A stretch of DNA of 64,000 nt from Macrotis lagotis (Eukaryota > Chordata > Mammalia > Peramelemorphia > Peramelidae), in contig NC_133665.1 of the NCBI RefSeq assembly GCF_037893015.1, positions 106,545,937-106,609,936 of the forward strand. The letters are read 5' to 3'. Made by a program: the position numbers and the translations under genes. The number at the start of each line of letters is the position of its first letter. Position 1 is the stretch's first letter. Under the pieces are notes generated by a model, which did no database searches, was not told the origin of the DNA, and saw only the letters and a list, made by a program, of their open reading frames with translations. Positions 25,839 to 36,480 of the stretch are shown here, one piece after another.

Positions 25839-25946
25839 AGTGACTTGCCCAAGCTAGGCAATTATTAAGTGTTTGAGGTTGGATTTGAACTTGAGTCCTC
25901 CTGACTCCAGGGCCAGTGCTCTATCCACTATGCCACCTAGCTGCCC
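25839..25946 (-). repeat. Older SINE, minus orientation
   Basis: TGACTTGCCCAAGCTAGGCA to GCCACCTAGCTGCCCC. With the plus copy to its left it forms a closely spaced inverted pair. Confidence 0.88.
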
Positions 25947-26004
25947 CATCATCTGAGAACTTTTGAACAGTCATTGACAATGAAACTTTTATGACTTTAA
26001 TACA

Positions 26005-26085
26005 TAAATTTACTTAGTTATGTATAAAATAAGGGAACTGAACTAGGTGACTGTAAGATTCCTTTCTAATTTTCTATTCTGTTCT
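26005..26085 (+). repeat. 81-bp direct repeat, copy A
   Basis: Identical to 27332-27412 except for one T/C difference. It starts TAAATTTACTTAGTTATGTA. Confidence 0.95.
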
Positions 26086-27009
26086 TTAATAATGTTGGAG
26101 GAATGCATTTGAAAGTGTATTAACACCAAGTGGAAATAATACCCATTTTCAGTAGTTGGGTCTAAAGAATGACTCTGGGTAGGACTTCCTTAAGTTGCTT
26201 TTTCCTTTGGAGCGCTGTGGAACCTTGGTTGGGACTCAGCCATGCTGCCTTTCCTACTGTCTAGTGACTTGCAAATTTGTTGTAGGTTTCTCCACTGGTG
26301 TTTTTCCATTAGCTCAAAAGAAAAATAAATAAAACAGGAATTGTTTAATAATATTATTCCAAACGCCAAGAATAAAAAGCTATATTTACTCTCCCAGATT
26401 CATGTTATTTTTCTTCATTTTACAACTATTTAATTCAATAAGCATTTTTTGAACACTTACCATGGGCCAGGTAGTGTGCTAATTGCTAGGGGTATAAAGA
26501 AGCAGTCCTTACTTTGAAGAAGCTCTGGGGTGGTAATAACTGTCATGAAACAGGTTTAGAGTTCTGGAGGAGTCAGTGCTTCTAAGAGGTGAATGTAAAT
26601 GAAAATGAAAACATTTCAGAACATTCCTAGGGAAGAAGTCCCAGGGGCAGGAGTTGGGTGAGTTTACCTAGAATGTAGTCATCCTGAAAAGAGAGATTAG
26701 AGCTGAATATTCTTGGGCTTCAAATGCCAAACACAAAAGCCCAGAGGCATTAGGGAGCTTCCTGAGCTGGGGATTGACATGCATGTGTTTTAAGAACTAT
26801 TCAGTCTAGATACTTAGAGAACTGTGATCTAACATTTTCAAAAGAAATAGTTGAGGGAAGATCCATTGTATTCAATTTTTTGAAAGTTTATTAAATGGAG
26901 GACTATCTTTCATGTATAATTTAATTGGATCAAGATTATAGTAGACGGGGATTTAGGGCATTTATGCTACATTGAAAACTTGGGGAAGCAGATAAGGTTT
27001 GGAAATTCC

Positions 27010-27165
27010 TTTAGTGGAAAGATTTGGGACCAGAATTCCTGGATTTGAATCCCAGATATTTTATTCTGTGACTGTGGGCAACTAACTTAATTTCTTTGCA
27101 CCTCAGTTTCCTGATGGCCCCCACTGTTCTTTCTAGCTCTTAATTTATTATACTATAAGCTCATG
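27010..27165 (+). repeat. MIR-type fragment
   Basis: GGATTTGAATCCCAGATATT, TGACTGTGGGCAACTAACTT and GCACCTCAGTTTCCTGATGG. Confidence 0.65.
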
Positions 27166-27331
27166 CCTGATCTAGACCAAAGGTAATGGAATTCGTGAAG
27201 TGAAGTTGTGTTTGAATAAGTTAAAACATGGGTTCTAGCAAGAAATAAAAATAACAAGAATTTAGAGGATGAATTTATGCAGGAATTTTGATGACTACTT
27301 TTGTGAAATCTGGCAAGTCTTCTTTAGGGTC

Positions 27332-27412
27332 TAAATTTACTTAGTTATGTATAAAATAAGGGAACTGAACCAGGTGACTGTAAGATTCCTTTCTAATTTT
27401 CTATTCTGTTCT
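27332..27412 (+). repeat. 81-bp direct repeat, copy B
   Basis: Second copy, 1,327 bases downstream of copy A. The inner part resembles a SINE tail (AGGGAACTGAACCAGGTGAC) but the flanking part does not. Confidence 0.95.
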
Positions 27413-28071
27413 AAATCCTATAATCCTGGATCTTGGTCTTTTGGTAAGAAAAAAATTGTCAGGGATTTGATTCTTTTGTTATTAGATTTCTCTTGTAATG
27501 GAATTCGTCAATATCCACTAGTGAAAGTAGTATATTTTAGCCTCCTGTTTACCATAGTCTTCTTTCCTTGATAAATTTAGAATTCTTTGTAATTGAACAG
27601 GGAGGAATGGAGCCTTGATTTTTTTTTTTTTGAGAGAGAGAGATTAGATTAAAAATAGTTGGGAATAGCTGAATTCTGGAATACATTATCCTTCTTGATT
27701 AAGCCTTGGCTTCCAAAACCTTCTAGTAATTAACATGCAATTAAATCTTTTAATTTAAAATGAGTTGGAAAAGAAGTCATTTTCCTTTATAAGCCAGAAG
27801 AAGGCTCTTGTATTAAAATTTTATTTCATATTGATTATAGGACCCAGAGAACATGTGCTCCTAAAGCTAGCTATCTTTAAAACAAAACAAACAAAAAAAG
27901 TTAGCCTTGTGCTTATTGTGACTGGCAGATTGCTAGGTTTCACTGAATAGAGTCCTGGTGAAGATCATTGCTAAAAACTAAGCCAGAAATTAGTCTGTAA
28001 TTAAAGTGAACTACCCATTTCTCAACATTGTTGCTTATAAAATTGATGAATTATGTAATCAGTATAACCTA

Positions 28072-28084
<13 letters not shown>

Positions 28085-28136
<52 letters not shown>
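28085..28136. repeat. (TA)26 microsatellite
   Basis: An uninterrupted run of TA for 52 bases after a short ACAT run. Confidence 0.97.
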
Positions 28137-28140
<4 letters not shown>

Positions 28141-28307
28141 CAGGATAGAAGATCTGACTCAGAGAAGCAAACCACTTTTTAGAAATACTTTTTTGGTTGT
28201 CGATGTTTGTTTTAAATCCCCATCCTCTAATGAAAATGCATATAAAAATAATGAAAAGTTCTGAAAATTTGATTTACAGAATTTGGAGATATAAATTTAA
28301 ATGACAT

Positions 28308-28447
28308 TTTTTTGGTTTGTTTTTTGCAAGGCCATGGGGTTAAGTGACTTGCCCATGGCCACACAGCTCAGTAATTTTTTTAAGTATCTGAGACTGGATT
28401 AGAACTCAGGGCCAGTGCTCTATCTGCTGCACCACCTAGCTGCCCCG
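28308..28447 (-). repeat. A-tailed CORE-type SINE
   Basis: First of three same-orientation copies within 600 bases. A short internal deletion removes part of the ACTCCTGACTCCAG block. Confidence 0.88.
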
Positions 28448-28480
28448 ACATTTGTTCTTTAAAACAAATTTTGTTACTCT

Positions 28481-28636
28481 TTTTTTTTTTAGGTTTTTTC
28501 AAGGCAAATGGGGTTAAATGGCTTGCCCAAGGCCACACAGCTAGGTAATTATAAAGTGTCTGAGACCGGATTTGAACCCAGATACTCCTGACTCCAAGGC
28601 CGGTGCTTTATCCACTGCGCCACCTAGCCTCCCCAA
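28481..28636 (-). repeat. A-tailed CORE-type SINE
   Basis: Second of the three copies; TTTTGTTACTCTT duplications flank it (near 28468 and 28637). Confidence 0.92.
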
Positions 28637-28717
28637 TTTTGTTACTCTTATAAAAAAAAAATAAAGACTTCAGACTTAACAAAAAGAAAAAATTGGGTCA
28701 GATAGTCACCAACTATC

Positions 28718-28877
28718 TTTTTTTTTTTTTTTAAGTTTTTACAAGGCAATGGGGTTAAGTGGCTTGCCCAAGGCCACACAGCTAGGTAATTATTAAGTGT
28801 CTGAGGTAGGATTTGAACCCAGGTACTCCTGACTCCAAGGCCAGTGCTTTATCCACTACACCACCTAGCCGCCCCTG
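28718..28877 (-). repeat. A-tailed CORE-type SINE
   Basis: Third copy; CAACTATCTTT duplications flank it (near 28710 and 28878). Confidence 0.92.
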
Positions 28878-29649
28878 CAACTATCTTTCTAAAAAGCAAC
28901 CTGTATAGTCATGGTTTAGTCATGATTTAAATTATTTATATTTTATAGTTGATATTCCAGCCAGAAAGGATTATTCCATTCTGAACATTCCTCTTTGTTG
29001 TCACCCCCTATAAACCTTTATTCACATGTTTCCTTCATTTGAATGCTCCTTCTTTCTCCTATTCACTTTGTTAATTCCACCTCAGATACCTCCTATTTTA
29101 GGAAGTTTTTTGTGCCACCCCTCAGTTATTAATGACCTTTCCTCTCCAAAATCAAGTGACATTGTGTTTTTAAACTTCCTGTGGCATCTGAGTAATAAAT
29201 AATGTGTGATTTTGCTGTCACTGTATAGCAGATTTCATGGTAGTGATTGTCTGTTAGAATAACCATGATAGCTCTCATTTATATCATACTTTCAGTTTTA
29301 AAGCACTTTCATGTACATAATCTCTTTATTGATCTGTACTTTGTTGTTGTTCTGATAAGTGGGTTTTCTGTAAGGTGTCCAGTACAATGTAGGTATTCAG
29401 TAAGTGCCAAATAACAGTTTAGGAGGCTTTTAGAAATGTAGGTGTGACACTCTTTTGGACATTCCTTCCTTCCTAGATATTGTTAAAGGAAATTTTAGGA
29501 AAAAAAAATTTCCAAACATCATCTTGATGTTTGGGGAAAGCATCCTCCAGCATGATAATCAAGACAGATTAGAATACTCTTAGTATAGCTTACTAAAAGC
29601 TCTAGGTCTTTTCCACAAGAGCTGCTTTTCAACTTCTTTTCCCATTCTC

Positions 29650-29760
29650 TGTCAATCCATCAATCATAAAGCTTTATCAAGTGTCTAAACATTGTACTGT
29701 CAGATGCTAGGGATAGAGAGACAAAGAATGATATACTTCTCTCAGAGCTTATATCCTTTC
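29650..29760 (+). repeat. Old repeat tail (family not assigned)
   Basis: CTTTATCAAGTGTCTAAACA and GTCAGATGCTAGGGATAGAG resemble related stretches at 26430, 44218, 48595, 50405 and 57420 in this window, pointing to one old dispersed family. Confidence 0.5.
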
Positions 29761-30559
29761 TTTTCTCTTTGGTATTATTATCTATTAATTTGATCATACT
29801 TGATCATTTTGAAGGACAGAGGCAGTTCAATCCTTGTACCAAGAAGGATCCATCTAAATAGAAAACAGAGATCTATAGAATCACTAAATAGAAGAGTCTT
29901 GTCTTTTCTGTACCTGGGAGGCGAAATTGGGGGTGGGGGGGGGGGAAGGACAGCATAGTTACCTCTATTTTGTCCACTTTTCTTCTGCTTTTAGCTCCTT
30001 ATAACATTTTGGGGGGACTTTTTGTTTTGGCGGTCTTTAGAAGCATAAAGTACCTTTTAAAATAGATACACCTTACTGTGTCAGATGCTTTTGTACAAAG
30101 ATAAATAATAGTTCATGTAGGAAGTCAGGGTGTGGGGGGTATTATGGGAGAAGTTTTTGTCCTATTCCTTAGGTCCCAGTATCATACTACTTCAAATTTG
30201 CTACAAAGTGTGATGTCCAGATAAAAATAAATAAGTTAAATCTCTCTGGTAATGCTTTTGTCTTTCCTTCGGTCTTTTCTCAGTATGTATTTCTGTTCTG
30301 TCCATAAAGGAGTCTGAACACTCTTGAAGCGAATGAGTAACATTTCTGTGGAATCATGAAAAACAGGAGAGGCCTAAGGACTATGAAAGGCTATATTTAG
30401 ATAGTTTTTTTTTTAAGTTAAGAAGATAACTAACTTTAAAAAAAAAAGAAATTTTGTCATTTATTGGCAAACCTTTAAAATTTATGGAACTTCAGCCTTA
30501 AAGGAAGAAATGTATATGAGCTAGCATAGGTTCATTAAGAGTAACCTCATTTTCCCTTT

Positions 30560-30790
30560 TGTTATTCAGTCATTTCACATTCTTCCTGACCCCATTTGGG
30601 GTTTTCTTGTTGGCAAAGAGACTGGAGTGCTTTAACATTTTTCTCCTGCTCAGGTATAGATGAAGGAACTAAGGCAAATATAGGGTTAAGTGACTTGCCC
30701 AAGTTCACACAGCCATTAAGTGTCTGAAGTCAGATTTGAGAAGATAAGTCTTCCTGAATCCAAGCCTAATGCTCCATCCACTGTACCAGC
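30560..30790 (-). repeat. SINE with RTE-like tail, minus orientation
   Basis: CCCCATTTGGGGTTTTCTTG, GGCAAAGAGACTGGAGTGC, the CORE and a reversed head (CTCCATCCACTGTACCAGC). It is the reverse complement of the form at 22935. Confidence 0.8.
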
Positions 30791-31574
30791 CTCATGGTCA
30801 AGATAAAGAGATATGGACTGGAAAATAATGTACTTAGAAGATAAAGAACCAGGGAAATGACTACCATAGACTTAAAGGAAGGTCTCTTTTGGAGTATTCT
30901 CAGGACTCTGTCCTTGACTTTGCTGTTTATCTTTTTTTTTTTTAAATCAGTGTCTTAGAAAAAACATAATATCATGTTTGGCATATTGAAAGAAGTATAT
31001 CACATTTTACATCTCTATCCCTAGCACCTGGTAGCACAGTGTTTAGACACTTGATAAAGTTTGTTGATTTAGGGATTGCTGGAATGGATAATGGGGAAAG
31101 TAGTTGAAAAGCAGTTCTTGTGGAAAGGACTTGAAGCTTTTTAGTAAGCTGTAATGATTTGAACATCTTGATGTTCTACTAAAAGAATTGATTCATTCTT
31201 ATACTAGTTTATGAAACTGAGAAAAGGCTTATTTACTGAAAACTACTCTTGTTAGGCCATTTCTAGATTATTATGTCTAGTTTTGGGCCACGTTTTTGGA
31301 AGGTTAAATGACATGAGAGCATGTCTGGAAGAGCACAGGCAAGGTAGTCAAAAGACATCAAGCTTTACCTTACAGGAATCAATTAAAAGAATTGGCATTT
31401 AATCCATGGAGAAGATTCTTTGTGGGAGTAAGGGTGCTGATTAATGGTTATATATAATCACCCTCTTAACATATTTGTAGAATTTTTATTAAACATTAAG
31501 TGCCTGGTTGTTGTAAATTTGTTTAGTCTTGTCAGACCAACTGTCCATGGGATTTTCTTTGTAAAGACACTACA

Positions 31575-31700
31575 GTGGTTTGCAGTTTTATGCAGGCAGG
31601 GGTTAAGTGACTTGCCCAGGGTCACACAACTTGAAAGTGGCTGAGTTCAAATTTGAACACTGGTTTTTCTGTCTCCTGACTACACCACCTAGATGCCTCC
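31575..31700 (-). repeat. Diverged CORE-type SINE
   Basis: GGGGTTAAGTGACTTGCCCA, GGGTCACACAACTTG and CTACACCACCTAGATGCC. Confidence 0.75.
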
Positions 31701-32191
31701 ATTTGTAAATTTCTTAATGATGAAAGAGGCTTAATTTCTTCCACCTGGGTCTGGTTACTAGAACTAGAATCATAGGTAGAAGTTAGAGGGAAACATTTTG
31801 GTTTAATAGAAATATGAAGAGTAACTTGAGTAACAATGACAACTGCCCTAAAAGTAGAATGGGCTACTTGAGTAGGCAGTCAGTTTCAGAGAGGGAGAGC
31901 TGCTTGCTAGACTGTGTATGAATTGTGAGTCATGTCAAGCAGATGAGCTCTGATAACTCTTTTAAGATTTCAAAACTGTTTCTGATTCTTCGTCATATTA
32001 TTTGTTGTGATGCATAGTGTATAATTTAAATAAAAAAGCTTGGTTGATAACATTTGTTTTTTCTTCCTCTGCATTTTCCATCCTCCCTGGACCTCTCATT
32101 TAAAACAAAGAATAAAAAGGGGGAAAAAATTCAGCAAAATTAAGTAACATTTAAAAGACCTGATATTTTATACAGTGATCTTCATTCTTTT

Positions 32192-32350
32192 TTTTTTTTT
32201 TTTTTAATTTTTGCAAGGCAATGGGGTTAAGTAGCTTTGCTCAAGGCCACACGGCTAGGTAATTATTAAGTGTCTGAGACCAGATTTCAACCCAGGTACT
32301 CCTGACTCCAGGGTTGGTGCTTTTATCCACTGCGCCACCTAGCCGCCCCT
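32192..32350 (-). repeat. A-tailed SINE with long target duplication
   Basis: AGTGATCTTCATTCTTTT is perfectly duplicated (from 32174 and from 32351). The body is close to the local consensus. Confidence 0.95.
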
Positions 32351-32705
32351 AGTGATCTTCATTCTTTTCTCCTCTTCCCCTGCAGATGAGGAGATGCCTT
32401 TTCATAGCTCTTTTGGGTAGCCATTGGTCGTTATAATTGGACAACATTCAGTTTTACTTGTTTTATTGTTGTGATTCTTAAATAATTGATACAGGTTCCC
32501 CCCATGCCCACTCCAATTGACAGCTTCTTATCTTCTCCTAGTTGATTTAATTTTCATGTAATCAAAGTTAGTTTATCTTTTGCTTCTTTCCTTTGTTTGG
32601 TTAAGGATTCTTGCCCAAGTAAAAGCAAGAGTGTTCATTGTCATCACTGTTTGGTGTAATGCTATAAATACTAACTATAAAGATAAGAAAAAAATTGAGG
32701 GAATA

Positions 32706-33404
32706 TAACATATTTCTCCATGTATAAGACACACCTTAAATTTGGGGCTTGAAATGTGAAAAAATGTCTTACCCAAGTTTTATTTTTTAAATTCAAGGAC
32801 CTTCTGCTCATAGTTTTCAGGCATCTTTTGGGCAAGTCTGATGTATGTACACATGTTTTAGTCCATTCCATTTCATGAACCTGAAGTGCCAGTTGTGTCC
32901 TCCTTTGAAATCAGTAGCTTCTTTTTCATCAGCAATTCTTCTTGCCTCATCTTTGGGAACACAGGAATTCCAATTGCTCTTTGCTCTTCAATCCATATCT
33001 TCAGTTCCCTCTCTAAATCAGGCCATTTGGATGACTTACAGCCTTCTGCTAGGGTGTTTTCTGTAGGGTTTCTTCTCCCCTTAGTCTTGGGTTGCTTTCT
33101 CAGTTGGAGGAGGATCCAACTTACATTCAGAAATATGATTTCTGTTCACTTTTGCAAACTGGATCACTTTTAACTTGAATTCAACACTGTATGAAAATCT
33201 TTTCTGAGCCATTTCTGGGCAGAAAATGACAAAACACAACCAAATATACTGATAATAAATGTAAAACAATGAGCACGAAGACAAGCATGAAAAAGTGAGA
33301 AAAGTTAAAAAAAATCAACAACCACTATATAAGACTTCTAGTTTTTAGACGCCAAATTTTTCAAAAATGGGTATGTCCTTATACTTGGGGGAAAATGGTT
33401 CATA
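32706..33404 (-). mobile_element. Pogo-superfamily DNA transposon remnant
   Basis: On the minus strand, 33081-33200 encodes MAQKRFSYSVEFKLKVIQFA, the start of a Brinker-type DNA-binding domain. A second frame (about 32890-33040) encodes EGCKSSKWPDLERELKIWIE followed by EQRAIGIPVFPKM, a CENP-B/pogo-type helix-turn-helix. A frameshift and stop separate the two, so the gene is dead and the DDE catalytic part is missing. The ends are imperfect inverted repeats: CATGTATAAGACACACC near 32719 against CAAGTATAAGGACATACC read in reverse from about 33387. TA flanks both ends. Exact borders are approximate. Confidence 0.8.
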
Positions 33405-33419
33405 GATAAAAATGAAACA

Positions 33420-35155
33420 GATAATGGTTTCTACAGATATGTTCTAGAAAACTGTAGAGAATGAAAAATGATTGAAACAATAACTTAAGCAAAGTTGCAT
33501 GACATAAATTAAATCCACATAAATCATCAATTTCTGTATGTTGCCAATGAAACACAAACAGGAAAAAAGAACATAAATTCTTTCAAAATAATTACAGGAT
33601 GTAACAAAATATTTGAGAATCTATCTAGAAAGTCAAACACATGAACTATGTGATTACAACTACAAAATTGTTCTTTATGGAAATAAAGACCTAAATGAAC
33701 ATGGGTAAGTAAAATCTGTATAATAAAAATGACAATACTACTCTTATTTATTCAATACCATACCAATCAAACTATCAAAGAATTATTTTATAGAGCTCTA
33801 AAAATATCCAGAAAAACAAAAGACCAAGAATTTCAAAGATGAAAAAAACCAGAGGGAAAAGGTCCTAAGCTTACCAGATCCCAAACTGTACTGTAAAGCA
33901 TTAATCATTAAACCAATTTGGAACTGGTTAAAAAAAAAACAGATAATGGTCAGTGGAATAGATTATATATACAACAGGGTGGAGCAATTGAACCTAGTAA
34001 CCTAATGATCCATAAATCCAAAAATCCCAAGCTGCTAAGGTATGGACTTATTGTTTGACAGAAATGCTCAGGGAAAACTGGATAACAGTCTTGCAGAAAT
34101 TAAGTATATTCTGGCACCTAAAACATTCCAAAATAGTTAAATGAATTAGGCATAAAAGGTTGCATAAATTAGAGAAGCAAGGAAAAAAATTACCTTTCTG
34201 GATTGTAGATAAAGGAGAAAATCACAAACAAGGAAAAGAGAAATACAGAATATAAAATGGTTGATTTTGATTACATAAAGTTTTTTGCCCAAACAAAAAC
34301 AGGTAAATGAGTGGAGGGGGCATCTTGACAAGTTTGTATAAAGTTTCTCTGAAAAAGGTCTCAGTTTCATGTAAGGGACTCTTTCGATTAATAAGAATTT
34401 AGGGCCATTCTCTGATGAATGGAGAATGTGTAACATGTAGACAGTTTTCAAAGAAAGAAATTCAAACTGTCAATAGCCATATAAAAAAATATTCCAAATC
34501 ACTAATAATTAGAAAAATGCAATTAAAACAAATCTGAGGTTTTGTCACCTATGAAAATTGACAAATTTGACCAAACTGTTTAGTGGAGCTGCAGAAATAG
34601 AGGAACATTAATAAACAGTTGATGGAGCTCTTTCTGCCATTCTGGAAATTAACTGGGAACTGTTTGTGAAAGTAGTTGGGGTTTTTTTTAATAGTATCAA
34701 CTGAAACCAAAGGGAAGAGTCCCATTATTTGGGGAATGACTGAACAAATTATGTTATATAAATATAATGAAATACTATTATTCCATAAGCAATGAAAGGG
34801 CTTGTTTTAGTGAAAACTCGGAAGACTTAGATGAACTGATTCAGAATGAGGTGAATAGAGCTTAGAGAGTAATTTATACAGTTAACAATAATAGTGAAAA
34901 AACAAGCAACTTGGAAAAATTTAAGAGCTCTAATCATTATAGTGACAGAAGACCAGTAAAGAAGTATTGTATCACAACAGAGAAATGTGGACTGGAGTCA
35001 TGGGACATGGTCAGTGCAGGAATTTGTTTTGCTTAATTATGTGTATTTGATATTTCCACCCAGCCCTACTGGAGTGGGATGGTGGGTGACAAGAGATGTA
35101 TGGGAAGGAGAGAAAATCTAATTTTGTTCATTAAAAAATAAAATTTTAAATGAAA
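33420..35155 (+). mobile_element. L1 ORF2 3' half with 3' end
   Basis: It reads through decayed ORF2 (GAATCTATCTAGAAAG, TAAGCTTACCAGATCCCAAA, TAATGGTCAGTGGAATAGAT, then TTATTCCATAAGCAATGAAA and AGAATGAGGTGAATAGAG) and ends in an A-rich tail near 35150. Many frameshifts; inactive. Confidence 0.85.
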
Positions 35156-35428
35156 TTTTTAAAGAATTCTCTCCTTAGCCATCCATGTAAAAGGTGTTTG
35201 GTAAATACTTAAGAACAAAGTAATAATACTTTAAGACAGTTTTTTGATTTGTTTTGTTTTAGACAGTGGTGACAAAGTTTAGTTCTATGATGTCAGCCTC
35301 ATGTGGCAGACCTACTAGATATCTCATAAAAAAATCTCTTTAACCTTCATGCATTTTCCTAGTTTCCTGCCTAATTAGGCTAATATAAGAGGCAGAATAA
35401 TAATGATATTTTTTCAGATCTATTGGTT

Positions 35429-35431
<3 letters not shown>

Positions 35432-35465
<34 letters not shown>

Positions 35466-35509
35466 CATGTACATATATATGTGTGTGTGTATATATATAT
35501 ATATATATA
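35432..35509. repeat. (TG)n/(TA)n compound microsatellite
   Basis: Fifteen or so TG units, then ATACATGTACATATATATG, more TG, and a TA run. Confidence 0.95.
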
Positions 35510-36351
35510 CACTAGATATTTGAGGAGTCTGTTTAGTGAAACTTAAGAGGTTTTAAATGGATTAAATGAAGACATTGTATACATTCTAGACTATGTGGTT
35601 ACTATTTTAAATATGAGTGGTAACTTCAAATGCAGTAATAAAGGAATGAATTTAAAAATGATGTTTTTAAATAAAATACTTATAGTTTCAATTTCTGCCA
35701 CTTCGGGAGTAACAAGTTCTGTAGCTTCAGTGTTTACAGTATAAATACTTCCTTTTATTTATGACCAAGATACATAGATATTATAACTAAGACAAAAGTC
35801 AAATAATATCCTTTCAAAGTAGGATTTATTCCTTCTAATTAGAACTAACTCCCTAACCATTAACAAATTGATCTCTCTGTGGTTTAGTTAGGAACTTTAT
35901 TCTTAAGACTTTTGCATACTTATTCCAGATCTTTTGGCTCTCTTTTCTATTAAGACTGACTCTGTTAAAAAAAAAAAATGATGCTACTACACCAAGATTG
36001 GTGCCATGTTTGTGTGTCTGTCTAATTGTACTTGAATCTTTCTTCAACTTTTGCCCTCCATCTTCTTGAGGGAATTATATTATACCTGGGATATAACAGA
36101 ATTTGGACTGGTTTGAAGTCTATTTAATAGTTGTGTGATTCTGAATGCTGAACTTCATCTATAGAATAGTACTTTTGCTTCTTATTTCATAAGTTGTTAT
36201 GGAAAAAGATTTTTTAAACCTTTGTCATGCATAAATATGAGTTATATACATTATTTATACTTTTATAATTTCAGTGGCAATCGTAACTGTCACTTAAAGT
36301 AAGAGAGCATAATAAAGAATCAAGCAGAAGTCCTTTCTATGGTTATACAAT

Positions 36352-36480
36352 AAAATGAACTGGATTTGGAGTGAGAGGACCTGTATTCTAATGCTGGCAT
36401 TCTATTGTGACCTTGGGCAAATCCCTAATCAGTCATTTCTATGAGTTATAAAATAAGTATTTGGACTGCAAGATTCTTCA
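36352..36480 (+). repeat. MIR-type fragment
   Basis: GGAGTGAGAGGACCTGTATT, TGTGACCTTGGGCAAATCCC and a short CTGCAAGATTC tail. Confidence 0.6.

Noticed and set aside
32380..32650. Possible antisense L1 or other LINE fragment (TCATGTAATCAAAGTTAGTT and neighbours)
   Set aside because: The resemblance to reversed L1 ORF2 is too weak to call by eye.
32886..33173. Plus-strand open frames within the pogo remnant
   Set aside because: They are antisense to the transposase-like frames, whose minus-strand translation matches known domains.
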